Assembly (NCBI RefSeq): GCF_037176765.1
Contig: NC_090025.1
Coordinates: forward strand, 166,086,822 to 166,150,821
Source: Anolis sagrei
Taxonomy: Eukaryota > Chordata > Lepidosauria > Squamata > Anolidae
Reading direction: 5' to 3'
Length of the DNA stretch: 64,000 nucleotides
Below the pieces are notes generated by a model that made no database searches, was not told where the DNA came from, and saw only the letters and a list, made by a program, of their open reading frames with translations. The position numbers and the translations under genes were made by a program. Shown here one piece after another: positions 1-29,775 of the stretch (positions are counted from its first letter, which is position 1; each line of letters starts with the position of its first letter).

Positions 1-503
1 ATTACCCTTCCCTCCTTGCAACCCGATCTTTCTAAGATCTACAGAGACACTCGCTGGAACACCTCAGCAAGTGAGAGTCCAAAAGTGGCAGGTTCAAACC
101 CAGAACCTCAATCAATGGCTGATACCAAATGAGAGACTCCCCCCTGGGCACACAGAAAACTGGGTGACTTGGAAGGCACTGAACAGACTGCGCTCTAGCA
201 CCACGAGATGCAGAACCAACCTTAAGAAATGGGGCTACAAAGTGGAATCCATGACATGCGAGTGTGGAGAAGAGCAAACTATAGACCACCTGCTGCAATG
301 CAACCTGAGCCCTGCTACATGCACAATGGAGGACCTTCTTGCAGCAACACCAAAGGCACTCCAAGTGGCCAGCTACTGATCAAAGGACATTTAATCAACT
401 ACCAAGCTTGCAAACTTTGCGTTTTGTTTGTTTGTTTGTTTGTTTGTTAAAAAATGCAATGCAACTGTTTGGTCTGCTGCTGACATGATAAATAAATAAT
501 GCG
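1..503 (+). mobile_element. LINE 3' end (jockey/Ingi-Vingi-like), truncated
   Basis: A reading frame at 71-379 encodes the C-terminal tail of a non-LTR reverse transcriptase. It has a WVTWKALNRLR segment followed by a zinc-binding pattern (CECGEEQTIDHLLQC, a Cys-x-Cys...His-x3-Cys motif). It is followed by a TTTG run at 420-449 and a short A/T-rich tail with GATAAATAAATAA near 490. The same family recurs at 15763-16534 (+) and 35140-35855 (-). The 5' part lies outside the window. The clade is uncertain; I assign it from the general C-terminal motif only. Confidence 0.7.
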
Positions 504-567
504 AGGCAGGATACAATATCATTATGAAATCTTGCTAAAACTCTTTCAACCCCCTTTTGTCTTCCAG

Positions 568-839
568 CCAGGCTTCTCCTACGGTTTGGACCATCTATCT
601 TGGCAAGCAATTTCTGAATGTCAGCAGTCCCAATGAGGTCTCCTTCAAAGTGAGCCGTATTTTGCAGCACCCCTACTATGAAGAAGATAGCCATGACTAT
701 GATGTGGCACTGCTGCAGCTTGACCACCCTGTCATTTATTCTGCCTTCATCCGACCTATTTGTCTACCTGCTGGCTCCCATCTGTTTGAACCTGGCCTCC
801 TGTGCTGGATCAGTGGCTGGGGGGCAGTCAAGGAAGGAG
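568..839 (+). CDS. TMPRSS6: TMPRSS6 coding exon with catalytic Asp
   Basis: The exon starts after a pyrimidine-rich tract ending CTTCCAG and ends before GTATTTG. It enters with one base completing a codon, reads on from [13 protein letters not shown], and ends inside the Gly codon of KEGG. Confidence 0.93.
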
Positions 840-3800
840 GTATTTGCAGCAGTGAGCATTTATTGTTTGTTGTTAAGGGATCACTTAAGAAGAATCTATT
901 GCTTTGTGGTTGTGGATGTTTTTACAACCATGAGGCAACCTCAGCTTTGCAGAGAAGAGTGCAGGTAATGCTTATTTATTCAAGATAGCCAACCTGGCCA
1001 GACATCTCATTCAAGTTTTCAATTTTTATTAGGCAATATCTAATGAGAACGATCAGTGTGGTATAACAAGCTCAAATTGAGTGTCGTCATATAACATGGT
1101 TTGCAACAAGGTTCTCTCAAGCGCCCCTTAGTGGATCCTTTACATAACATCATACAGAAGGAATTATGTATTGATCATACTTTAAAACAGGCAGACATCA
1201 GGCTTGTTTACAGGGTTTTAGCTATGGGAGTGCAAAATGAAGGCAAATGCCTGCCAAAATAAGAATTTGCCCCTTCCCCCTCTGAAATCTTCCTTCTCCT
1301 CTCAAATTCTTAGAATGAAGAGGGTGAGATTTTGAAAATAATCCATGTCTAGAATTGTAAATGCATTCTATTAAGATGTTGCCTTTTCTTTTGATGCCAA
1401 AAGTGTATTTCTAAATGATGAGCTGAAGCTTTTAAGTTACCGCAATGTTAAACATTTGGGGATGGAATGAAAATTTTGTTGAGGTGCAGAATTCTTGTTT
1501 GGGGCAAGGCCTCATTTTGTCCTCCCCCATAGTTATATCCCTGCTTGTTTGGCCTCCTTGTTTTTCACCAGATCCCTAAAATCTGCAAGAGCAGATAAAA
1601 CCAACATACACTGAGAATTTCACAACTAGGGTATCTCTAGAACTGAATGAGCCCAGAAATTCATTATACCCACCAGAAATGAAGCAAGCTTGTACACAAA
1701 AGTTCACTTCTGATCATTCTGGGTTTTCTTTATTTCACCAGTTGGATTTTGTTTGAGAAAGTCATTTTAGCATAAAACAATGGGGAATCCAAAACTCTTT
1801 TTGGGCCATTGTATGTTAGCTAGAAATAGATTGGAGTCTCTGTAACGCATGAAGTTAATGAAAAATCCACCCCCCTGAGGGTATTGCTTCAGGGTTGCAT
1901 CAGAAATGTGGGAAAGTTTTCACTTTTCCATGGGGAAACCCTTTATACAAAGGAGAGGATATGAGATCCTTTATGAATGCCATGCATATCAAAAGTTAAC
2001 CCTTTGCAGTTGCTGTTCTTCTATCAAGATGAATTCTGTGGAAAGGGGAGTATCTTTCATCCATGGAGGTTCTCTACATAATCTAGCATCTAAGTTTCTA
2101 TGGTCCCAGATTCTGGTTATAGCCTCCATAGTGGAGGTATAGAGATTCACATCTTTGCTTATTTTGTTCTCTCATGTAAGACTGAAAAAATGATCTGTGT
2201 GAGAGAGATTACAAGTGTTTTGTTCATTTTTGTACATTTTTGGAGTGAAGAGGGGAAAGCCAGGAAGACACAATTCCACCATGTCTCCTGTGCCACCAGT
2301 TGGGAGCCCCTCCCCCCATCAACAATATACTAATATATAATACTAATATTGTGCTATGGTAATAATATAAGATATTTTATATAATATAATATTGATAATA
2401 ATATTATAATGTAATACAATATAATGGTGGGGTTTTATTTATTTATTCATTTTTGTTCCTCTTGTTGGAGGTAAGAAATCATTTCCAAACAATTACACCT
2501 CACCTAAATGTTTACCTGTAGATTCCCCATCTATATGCTTTGTTGATCTTTTCCACTAAATATACAAATAACTTAGGATGGAAAAGATTATCATATACAC
2601 AGAACAAAGATCTGAATACCAGTTGGTTAGGACACTGACCAGACCTGGAACCCAAGCATAAAAAAGCCAAGTATCTAGAAAAAAAGGGAGTTTGTCATGA
2701 ATTCATTGATATGAATAGAAAAATATGTGCTCTTTTCCCCTCTGTCTTGGTAATCTTGCTAATTCATCCCTGCACAGGTCACACTAGCAAGATCTTGCAA
2801 AAAGCAGATGTTCAGCTAGTGCAGCAGGACATCTGCAATGAGGCCTATCACTACCAGGTCACACCGAGAATGCTTTGCGCTGGCTACCAGGATGGAAATA
2901 AGGACTCTTGTCAGGTAATTTTTGTTGCAGGTTGTAAATGTAAATAAACAGAAGCTTCACCACTGTTTCTGAACCAACATATACCCTGCAGTATAATAAT
3001 GTGTCACTCAGATTTGTGTAAAGAGTAACAGTAACTTTACTTGAGTTCAAAAGGTCATATAGAGCAACAATATATACAGTAGTCTCTCTGAATTCTTAGA
3101 GAACCGGGGGAATAAACAGTCCTTTTAAACAGTCTTTAAAATATGCTTCATGCCCTAGAAATGATCAGTCTTCAGAGAGTTGGCAGCCATTTCTTTTCTG
3201 GCTGTTTCCAGTCAGCACTCGCTTCACTCTCTAAGGTGAAAAAATGGCAGTTAAAACCATTTCTCTCAGCAGCAAGCTAGAGACAGTAGCCAATCAGAAT
3301 TCTGGCTCCTGGCATGCTCAGCCAGTCAACTGCCAACACATATCTTTCCAGTCAACTCATTACATCATGGTGCCTTTTTACAAATCCCCAGAAATTTCAG
3401 CACTGGTTTCAACTATATGGAAGAGTTTTCCGTTTGGCCACAATTTTTCATCTTCCACTATCAAGTCTTTTTGAGGCAGGGCTGGGGAGGAAGTAGCATT
3501 TGCTTACTGGGAGGAACTATTGTGGAAAATAATCTGAGAAAACTCTGCCAAATGGTTTTGTTTTCTACAGGAATGACAAACAGAGAAATCTCACATGCAT
3601 TTCCTCAAAAAACATGTTTTCTGAGCAATTCTGGCTCGGCTCTAAGCTTATTTACATGCAAGTCTTTGCTGAGTGTGAGTAGCAAAACACATTGCTTCCA
3701 TCTGCTACTACCTCCTCGTACAGAAAAACAAGGGTTTTCTTCCCTCCATGTGTGTAGCTGCCTTTGACTTATGGCAACCCATTGATTCAATAAAGTTTTT

Positions 3801-4142
3801 AAGGCACGGAATACTCCGAGGTGATTTGCCATTTCCTCCCCCTGAAATATAGTCTATGGCATCCTTTAGTGGTCCCCCATCAAAGTCCTAACCATGGCTG
3901 ACCCAGCTTGTCTTTCAAGATGAGATGGGATCTAGTGTCTTTAAAATATTGAACTGATGGTTCTTGTTTTGTTTTATTAGGGTGATTCTGGAGGACCTCT
4001 TGCTTGCCAGGAGGTTAGTGGTAAGTGGTTTCTAGCTGGTGTGGTAAGCTGGGGAATTGGATGTGGACGTCCCAACCACTATGGAGTCTACACCAGGATC
4101 ACCAGCGTGATGGGATGGATGAAGCAAGCAATGTTGAGCTGA
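568..4142 (+). CDS. TMPRSS6: TMPRSS6 (matriptase-2), last three coding exons, 5' part off-window
   Basis: This is the C-terminal part of the serine protease domain of matriptase-2. In mammals this is a type II transmembrane protease of hepatocytes that cleaves hemojuvelin and so lowers hepcidin. Coding exons are 568-839, 2778-2914 and 3981-4142, with AG/GT boundaries and matching phases. The protein closely follows human TMPRSS6, including [25 protein letters not shown] and [14 protein letters not shown], then LQKADVQL and [12 protein letters not shown], then GDSGGPL and [15 protein letters not shown]. The catalytic Asp (DVALL) is in the first of these exons and the catalytic Ser (GDSGGP, codon 3987-3989) is in the last. 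The His exon lies before the window. The stop is TGA at 4140-4142. The neighbours KCTD17 and MPST/TST match the human order, which supports the assignment over other trypsin-like proteases. Confidence 0.95.
840..2777. other. TMPRSS6 intron, mostly unassigned
   Basis: No coding signal. A strongly A/T-rich stretch of ATA/TAA repeats lies at about 2325-2425. I recognised no complete interspersed repeat in the remainder. Confidence 0.6.
2778..2914 (+). CDS. TMPRSS6: TMPRSS6 penultimate coding exon
   Basis: The acceptor is CTGCACAG and the donor is GTAATT. It encodes [12 protein letters not shown] through NKDSCQ and ends on a codon boundary just before the Gly-Asp-Ser-Gly-Gly active-site exon, the usual trypsin-family break. 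Confidence 0.93.
3750..3945 (-). mobile_element. 5S-rRNA-derived SINE in the last TMPRSS6 intron
   Basis: The reverse complement of 3820-3935 resembles the internal-promoter part of 5S rRNA, with a GGTTAGGACTTTGATGGG core followed by a GGGACCAC segment. It is followed by a tail containing TGCCATAAGTC-like sequence at 3760-3785, the Bov-B-type end shared by squamate SINEs. It is a diverged copy. Related copies lie at 19268-19478 and 22328-22540. Confidence 0.65.
3981..4142 (+). CDS. TMPRSS6: TMPRSS6 terminal coding exon with catalytic Ser
   Basis: The acceptor is TTTTATTAG. The exon has 53 codons from [10 protein letters not shown] to WMKQAMLS plus TGA. The S1-pocket region [13 protein letters not shown] is intact. 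Confidence 0.95.
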   Translation, partial: GDSGGPLACQEVSGKWFLAGVVSWGIGCGRPNHYGVYTRITSVMGWMKQAMLS

Positions 4143-4588
4143 ACAATACCTAACCACTTCCTTTCCTCGTGAGATGTCACAGCCTAAGCAGATGAACTGC
4201 CTCTGTTAAACATGCTACTTTTCCAGTGTTTTGAAGCTTTAAGAAAATCCTATACTCAAATCCTTCCTGATATTCAAGCCCCAATTGAATGATGTTCCTA
4301 CGTATTAACAGAAGGAACTTTAATCAGCCATTAACAGCAGATGAGACAGATTTTTCAAATGAAATCCAAAAATGTGGATTTAACAGTGAAAAACAAATGT
4401 ATAGTTCCCTGTCTCTAAAAGTCCAAAGGTCTTGGAGGTAAGATAGAGAAGGTATGAGCTGCAATTGGATTCCCTTCCAGACTTATCAAACACACTGAAG
4501 ATGGAAATGATGTAAGTTGGAGTGTGCTGGAGCACAGCTGAGTTTCACAACAGCTATGGCATACATTACCCAATTCTCCATGAGCAGA

Positions 4589-4594
4589 AATAAA
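4589..4594 (+). terminator. Candidate TMPRSS6 polyadenylation signal
   Basis: An AATAAA lies about 450 bases after the TMPRSS6 stop codon and is the first clear one I saw on this strand. No downstream element was assessed. Confidence 0.35.
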
Positions 4595-4904
4595 AAAAAT
4601 GTCCTATGTAATGGAGCTTTCCATTGCCTGAAAACAGCGCACAATTACCATTGTTTAGAAGGGATATCCACAATGTTTCTACTTGTCTACAGGGACAGCC
4701 TATTGCCTTGTATCCACACCAGTTCTGCCCTGTGTTTCCATACTACATGCCTGTTGTATCTCAGTTTATAATTATGCGCATGAGAGGGGGTTACATCTTT
4801 ATAAAGAAGTCTACGAGTTGTAGAACCCATTTCTAGCTTAGGAAAACTTGCTAGTTGAATGAACATACATAGTATGGTGTTAATGCGGAGTGCTTAGCTA
4901 TCAA

Positions 4905-5227
4905 CTACCTCATCACACTAGAGAAAAAAATGCACTTAAAATCTGGTTTCTGTCTCCTGCAGAATTCTGGGGTTTGTAGTTTAGGAAGGAGCCTTTAACA
5001 GCCTTATTAAACTACTAACCCCAGAATTCTGCAGGAGACAGAAACCTGATTTAAAATGGATTCATTCTCTAGTGCAGTGGTTCTCAACTTGTGGGTTCCC
5101 AGGTGTTTTGGCCTTCAACTCCCAGAAATCCTAACAGCTGGTAAGCTGGCTGGGATTTCTGGGAGTTGTAGGCCAAAACACCTGGGGACCCACAGGTTGA
5201 GAACCACTGCTCTAGTGTGATGAAGTT
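4905..5227. mobile_element. Palindromic MITE interrupted by a hAT-type MITE
   Basis: The outer element has inverted ends: CATCACACTAGAG at 4911-4923 and CTCTAGTGTGATG at 5210-5222. Inside is a near-perfect inverted repeat (AGAATTCTG with flanking GTCTCCTGCAG arms) at about 4947-5055. Its right arm is split by the small element at 5075-5209. The outer element's superfamily is not assigned. Confidence 0.7.
5075..5209. mobile_element. hAT-type MITE, 135 bp, with 8-bp target duplication
   Basis: The terminal inverted repeats start CAGTGGTTCTCAAC and the two arms are nearly complementary along their length. The 8-bp flanks CTCTAGTG at 5067-5074 and 5210-5217 are identical, the hallmark of hAT insertion. 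The same family is seen at 49876-50010. Confidence 0.85.
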
Positions 5228-5935
5228 ATGACTTTCCAATCCCATAGAATCAGGAAAATAATAATGTACATTAGAAGTTGCCACAACTTTAAGTCTGTGC
5301 ATAAACCATTTTAGAATACTAAATTCATCTTTCCACATGTCATCAGGATCGAAACATCTGTATTAGAATCTTGTATCCACTCCAAACAATTGGTCTAAAA
5401 TATCCAACTTCATGGACTCCCCCTTTAAATCATACCAAAGTACTAACATCATCATACTCTGAACAGTGCTTTATATAAAGCATACTATCCATGCCTCATA
5501 ATGTCAGCTTCCCTTTCTATGAATATCGATATCCTCCTGTGTACATTTCATCTGATGCAACTCTCCATGTGTTCAACAAAGCATGCTTTCGTGTAAGTGT
5601 GACTAAAATGGCTAAGTAATTGACAGTGTGAAAATCGGGTGAAGAAATGCCTCATTCTGATTCAACTGTACTACATGATGCATATGATAATTGTATAGTA
5701 AGTCCATCACAAGAGGGATCTACATTGCAAGTTTAAAGCAATTTGAAGGGTGTGAAACTAAAATTAATTCCAGGTTATCAAAATTAGGTCGTTCTATAGA
5801 TAGCATAAAGGTAGTTACAGCTGGATGATCTCCATGTCAGTGGGATGATGAATTCATTCTAGTTTTAGTGTGAATGATAAATGAACTAACTGAGATTCAG
5901 CACCTTGACTGGTACTGTAAAGAGATAATGCACCC

Positions 5936-6530
5936 AAACTGTAAAAACTTTGTCTTTGTGTGAGGAACATTGTGTTATCGCACATTTTGCTGTAGTATCC
6001 AGTCCACAGTTTAACAACATCATCCATCTATTTAATAAAGTTTTTGGTGTAAAAAATAAAGTTTCTGGAGTAGAACTACTACTTCCAAAGAAAGGACTAC
6101 ACAATTAAACAGGGAATAGTACTTTCAAACTAGGAACACGTTTTCTTTATTGTTGTTGTTATTATTGTTGTTGTTGTTGTTGTTGTTCAGAGGCTCGATA
6201 GCCATCTGTCAAGTGTGCTTTGATGTTTCTACATTATGGTTTTTGTTCCTGGGTTCTAAATGTCATTTCCTAATTGGTTCTATCATAAAAACACGGAGAA
6301 AGTTTATTAAACTGCAAAAACTTTGTCTTTGTGCAAGAGACATCGTGTTATAGCACGTTTTCTGAAGTATCTTGTAGAGCCTCAAGTCCACCAATTTAAC
6401 ATCCTCATCTACCCATTTAACACAGTTTTTGGCACAAAAACAAAGTTCCTGGATAGAACACTACATTCAAAGTAAGGATTACACAACTAAACAGGAAATA
6501 ACACTTTAAACTAGGAACATATTTTGTTTA
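5936..6530 (+). repeat. Imperfect direct repeat of about 210 bp, two copies
   Basis: Copies at about 5936-6145 and 6310-6530 share AAAAACTTTGTCTTTGTG, a shared motif near GTGTTAT, a TTTTTGGxxxAAAAA block and an ACTAGGAACA end. Between them are a TTG-rich microsatellite (about 6150-6189) and a short CR1-tail-like segment (6188-6230). The family is not identified. Confidence 0.55.
6146..6189 (+). repeat. TTG/TTA microsatellite
   Basis: A run of TTG triplets with a few TTA interruptions, placed just before a CR1-tail-like fragment; 3' ends of LINEs often carry such runs. Confidence 0.8.
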
Positions 6531-6549
6531 TTATTTTAAAATATTGTTT

Positions 6550-8355
6550 ATACAAATTTTAAAAATTCCCCAAAAATCCATAAATAAGTGAAATGTCCTG
6601 AAATTGTAGGCCAAAAAAGGGAAATGTGTTCTATCATTGTACCAAGTTTCACCCCAATATCTCTGAAAATGAGGGAGAGAGGAGCCCCTGAAGCGCAATT
6701 ACTTTAACAAAATAGTAATGAAATTTTGTTACTCTCGTTATAGTAACAAATTTTTCACTAACTATATTTTTAGAAACACAAGAAAAGGCCAGCGCCTCCC
6801 AGTTTTGTAATGACTTTTGAACCATTTTTAATGAATCGCACAACCCTAATGGTCAGTATAGATGGAGCCTCTGTTATCCAACTGTTGGTCACTAAGGCCC
6901 ACATTTCTTTATAAGAGTGACGGTGAAATATTGCAAACCCTAATGCAAAATACCATCAAAGATATAAATGCAATACCTAGAACAAGGTAGAGAATTGTAC
7001 AGACCTACAGATATTGTTGAATTACAAATTCTAGCACGCTGAGAGAGCACATCAATTGTGAAGAATGGTGGGAGTCATCGAAGTGGGCTACATGATTCCT
7101 TAAGCAGAGCGTACTGTGTAAAAAATCAAACATACTACAACCCAAATCTCAACTGTCCACCCAGGTTGTGTTTTATTCTTACAAAGTACAGTACAAAAAT
7201 AAAGATTTAAAAGTTAACATTAAAAAAAAGACATTGATCATTATCAGCATAATATCCTGAGACATCTGGTTTGTGACAGCTTAAAAGTAGCAGGACTGAA
7301 TGAAAGGGATGGACACCAAATAAAGAATGCACAAATTAGGAGAATGCATATGTGGTAGATGGGAGAACAGCCAGAATGAAAGGAAAAATCATGCAGGTAC
7401 AAAGCACTGGTAGTCTACAGAGCTATGTAATATTTAGCCCAAAACTAGTCTGAATAAAAGAGGGCTGGAAAATATGTAATCCATCAACATCGGAAGAGCC
7501 ACAACTCCCATCAGCTAACTAGGGTTAATAGGACTTGTAATCCAACATCCTCTGGATGGAAACAAGTTGCTTAGCTCACCCTAGAAAAGAAGTGGGGAAA
7601 CTCTGATTCTCCTTGTTTGATATGTCAGCAAACAGAATCCCCAACTGCTAATAGCAAGGCATTCTTGGACTTGGACTTCAATGTATAAGGAGAGCCAAAA
7701 TCCCCACTGCCTTGTCTTAGATCTAATTCTCCAATCTTTTGCTGCAGAAACTAACACAGTGTTTCAAATACAGCCTTAACAGTGTCTCAAAACACTTCGT
7801 AACAGAAAACAAAGCCCTTTTATTTCCTGAGTTCTAGTTCTTGAGGCCAATCTGCTTCTAAGGACAAGAAACTCTTAGAAAAGCAACTTTTTGGACCACC
7901 ACTCCCAGATTCCCCAGACTGCACAACCTGTAGATTCTGGGAGTCACAGATTAAAAAAGTAGTATTTCCAAAGTCTGATGTGGAATGATAGTGTCTGTTC
8001 CCATGATATAATGTTGTTATTATATAGAAATCAAGGCAGATATTGGCATTTTCTTACAAGATACAGGAACTGTGCCTCATTTTCCCCAGCCCTTTTCAGG
8101 ACAAAATTTCATTTGGAGAAACTGACAGCAACCACTTCACTTTCTGTTTTGATCAATAGTTTTAAGAACACCTAACTCCAGATTGGATTTCAGCCAAGCA
8201 CTGGACTCTGGAAAAAGAACAGGCATCTTGAGTACTCCAGCTTTAAGTTTCTAATCCTCAAGGCAGGGGAGGGAGAAGTATTGATGGTGATAAGCAATGC
8301 CTGCTGAAGATGACATACCAAGGTGAGATGGGAGGAGGGACTCAGTTCAGAAATA
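6550..8355. other. TMPRSS6-KCTD17 intergenic, no gene seen
   Basis: Tail-to-tail intergenic DNA between TMPRSS6 (+) and KCTD17 (-). The stretch 6560-6850, with repeated TAACAAAAT-like pieces, resembles a diverged DNA transposon without clear ends. No conserved protein is recognisable. Confidence 0.5.
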
Positions 8356-8556
8356 CTGGGGTTTGTCCCAGGATCCTTGTAGATACCAAAATACATGGAT
8401 GCTCAAATCCCATGATATACAAGCGTGTAGTAAAATGGTGCCCCTTACATCAAATGACAAAATCAAGTTTTGCTTTTTGGATTTTAAAAAAATATTTTCA
8501 AGTTGTGAATAGTTTCATCCATGGACACAGAATCCGTGGATGTAGAGGGTCCACTG
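8356..8556. mobile_element. Tigger/pogo-like MITE with TA flanks
   Basis: The right end has GTGGATGTAGAGGGTCCACTG followed by TA, and the left end starts after TA with CTGGGGTTTGTCCCAGGATC. The body has the CCATGGACACAG and ATTTTTCAAG features of the mariner/Tigger-derived elements also seen at 49800-50230. The ends are imperfect. Confidence 0.5.
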
Positions 8557-9953
8557 TACTATGCTCTGTTCCATCTCTTATCCCTTGCAGTGACTCCTGA
8601 TATCCATCCTCTTACTGTGCCATTTTCCCAGTCCATCTTGTGTGCCCTGAGCAACCATTCTAAACCGCAGACTTGTTAAGCTAAATGCAAACCTGTACAA
8701 CACATTGCAAGCAGAAATCTATGGAGGTTTCCACTACAGAACATTCATTTTTCTTTTAGACCATATCAGAAACTATCTGCTAGATTTGAGGAAGGGCTAT
8801 AACAGCTGAGCCCAAGAGCACATGCTCTGCATGCAGAACATCCTAGGTTCAATTGCCAACTTCTCCCAACAGATAAGAATCAAGAAACGGAAATGGGGTG
8901 GGACTGCTGCTGCTGTTGCCTATCAAGCTAGTGCACAGTCAAAGAGATCAAGGACCTGACTCACTAGAAAAGGGATAGAAACTGTATCTCTTCAGCTGAA
9001 ACTCCCATCCGCCCTTGCCAGCTTAGTCACTGAGGACAAATGCTGGGGAATTGTAGTCCAGTATCAATGAAAGGATGCAGAATCCCTACTATATGGTAGA
9101 AAAAGGCAGGTACATGTCTCCTGTCTATATACTTTTACAGCCTGACCTCTATATATCTACTTTCAAAATTATCTGCTCCAGAGTTTTCTACCCCAGAAAT
9201 ATAAGAACTACTATGCAAGAGAAATTCATAACATGCATGGACCTCAAACACATTCTATAATCCAGGGCTTGAGATAATGACCTTTTGGCTACATCTCCCA
9301 AACTTCCCCAGCAAAAATGGCCAGGGACCGTGCCGGTTGAAGGGCTCTGAGAGCTGTAGTCTAAACAATGTATCCCCATCAAGTTCTGCTACGAGCCACC
9401 AATAGAGCCCCAGAATCAGATGTTGAGTGTCACTTAAACCGGTCAGGCACTGCAGATGAATGCTGTGCTTGTAGAGGAATACTGGGAGGAGGGGGAGGAG
9501 GAAGAGAGAAGGAATCCAGATGGATTGAAGACAAGTTGCAGGAGGTCAAGAGAAGATGAAAGTCACAGAACAGTGACATGCAAGGAAATAAATATCACCA
9601 AGATAAGGAAATATGCAGAATGGAAATAACAGAAGTGATGTGAATGGATCCAAAGGGAAGGAGGAGTTAGGGAGGCAATGGCTAAACCCTGGGTAGATGA
9701 ACTTGTTGTAATATTCAACATTTTAAAAATTGATTTACACCTACATTCTGCAATTGTTCAAAAGGGGAAAAAAACACCCTCCCTGTTCCTTCCCCAGCTT
9801 CCTATGATCCTTTAGCCACCAAGTGTTGCTTTCCTCTTCCATGGGTGTTCTATCTGGTGTCCATTCTCTCTTCTCCATCACTAGCAGCTTTCCTCCAGAA
9901 GGGAGATGCCCTAGATGGCTTTAGATATGGGTTTATTTTTGTCAGTGTTCCCC
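8557..9953. other. Intergenic / probable KCTD17 3' UTR side
   Basis: No gene or recognisable complete repeat. Short segments such as the CTGAGAGCTGTAGTCTA piece near 9345 resemble MITE arms. The KCTD17 3' UTR must lie somewhere in this span on the minus strand. An AATAAA (minus) sits at 9932-9937, only about 20 bases past the stop. Confidence 0.4.
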
Positions 9954-28704
<18,751 letters not shown>

Positions 28705-29044
28705 CTCCGTCCCTCCTCCTCCTCCTCCTCCTCCTCCTCGCCGCCGCCACAAACAGGCGGGACTCCCCTCGGGCAGGTGTAGTGAGGCCGGCGCTGGAGG
28801 ATTCTGGGACTTGTAGTTTTGTTCCTTTCCCCCACGACGGAAAGGAGGGGCTGAGAGAATGCAGTGGGAGGGTCTTCCTTGCTCCCCCCCCCCTCCTTTT
28901 TTTTCAGAAGGAGCTGAGAAGCTTTCCAAGAGCTTCAGATGCCTCTGCTGTGATTGAGGAAAAAGCTAAGCAGCGCCACCCGGGTGAACTGCATCTGCTC
29001 TTAAACCGACTTGCATGAAATCTGCTATGAACGAGAGCCCTCCC

Positions 29045-29250
29045 GAGAGAACCCCACCAACTGAACCACCTAAACTGGTCTATCCAATGGTCCCTGACCA
29101 ACTGAACCACCTAAACTGGTCTATCCAATGGTCCCTGACCAACTGAACCACCTAAACTGGTCTATCCAATGGTCCCTGACCAACTGAACCACCTAAAGTG
29201 GTCTATCCAATGGTCCCTGACCAACTGAACCACCTAAACTGGACTTGACA
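29045..29250 (+). repeat. 41-bp minisatellite, about five units
   Basis: The unit contains CTGACCAACTGAACCACC followed by a conserved CTGGTCTATCCAATGGT end. The three middle units are essentially identical; the first and last are partial or variant. It lies about 340 bases upstream of the KCTD17 start codon. Confidence 0.92.
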
Positions 29251-29254
29251 GGCC

Positions 29255-29628
29255 AATGGATACTCCAAAGCATGCTCTACTCCGAACTCCAGAACAGAAA
29301 ACAGAATGTTGGTGGGCAGGAAAAGAGATTTAAAGATTGACTCAAAGCCAACCCTAAAAACTCTGACATAGATACTAAAAACTGGGAAGCCCTGGCCCTT
29401 GAGTGCTCCAGCTGGAGGTCAGCTGTGACCAGCAGTGCTATGGAATTTGAAGAGCAGGAATAGAGGGCAAAAGAGAGAAACGTGCCAAGAGGAAGCCATG
29501 TCAAGCCCACCCTGACCGGGACCACCTCCCACCTGGAACCAACATGAATAGGGCTCCACAGTCACCTACAAGTCCACCGCCAGTACATCCTACTCGGACA
29601 ACGAGGGATCGCCTAAGTAAGTAAGGAT
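29255..29628 (+). mobile_element. LINE C-terminal tail, same family as 25195-25655
   Basis: Shares GCTCTACTCCGAACTC, AACTGGGAAGCCCTGGCCC and the 3' end GGGATCGCCTAAGTAAGTAA with the other copy, but lacks part of the zinc-finger segment. Confidence 0.65.
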
Positions 29629-29728
29629 ACTTCGCCACAGACATCAGAAGAGCTGCAAGAGCGAGAACAAGCTAGGAAAGTAAAGACAAAGATCCACCCA
29701 GAGGAAAAGTGTTCTTGCCATACTTCAA

Positions 29729-29731
29729 GGG

Positions 29732-29775
<44 letters not shown>
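29729..29775 (+). repeat. AAT microsatellite
   Basis: About fifteen AAT triplets abutting the start of the Penelope-like fragment. Confidence 0.92.
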
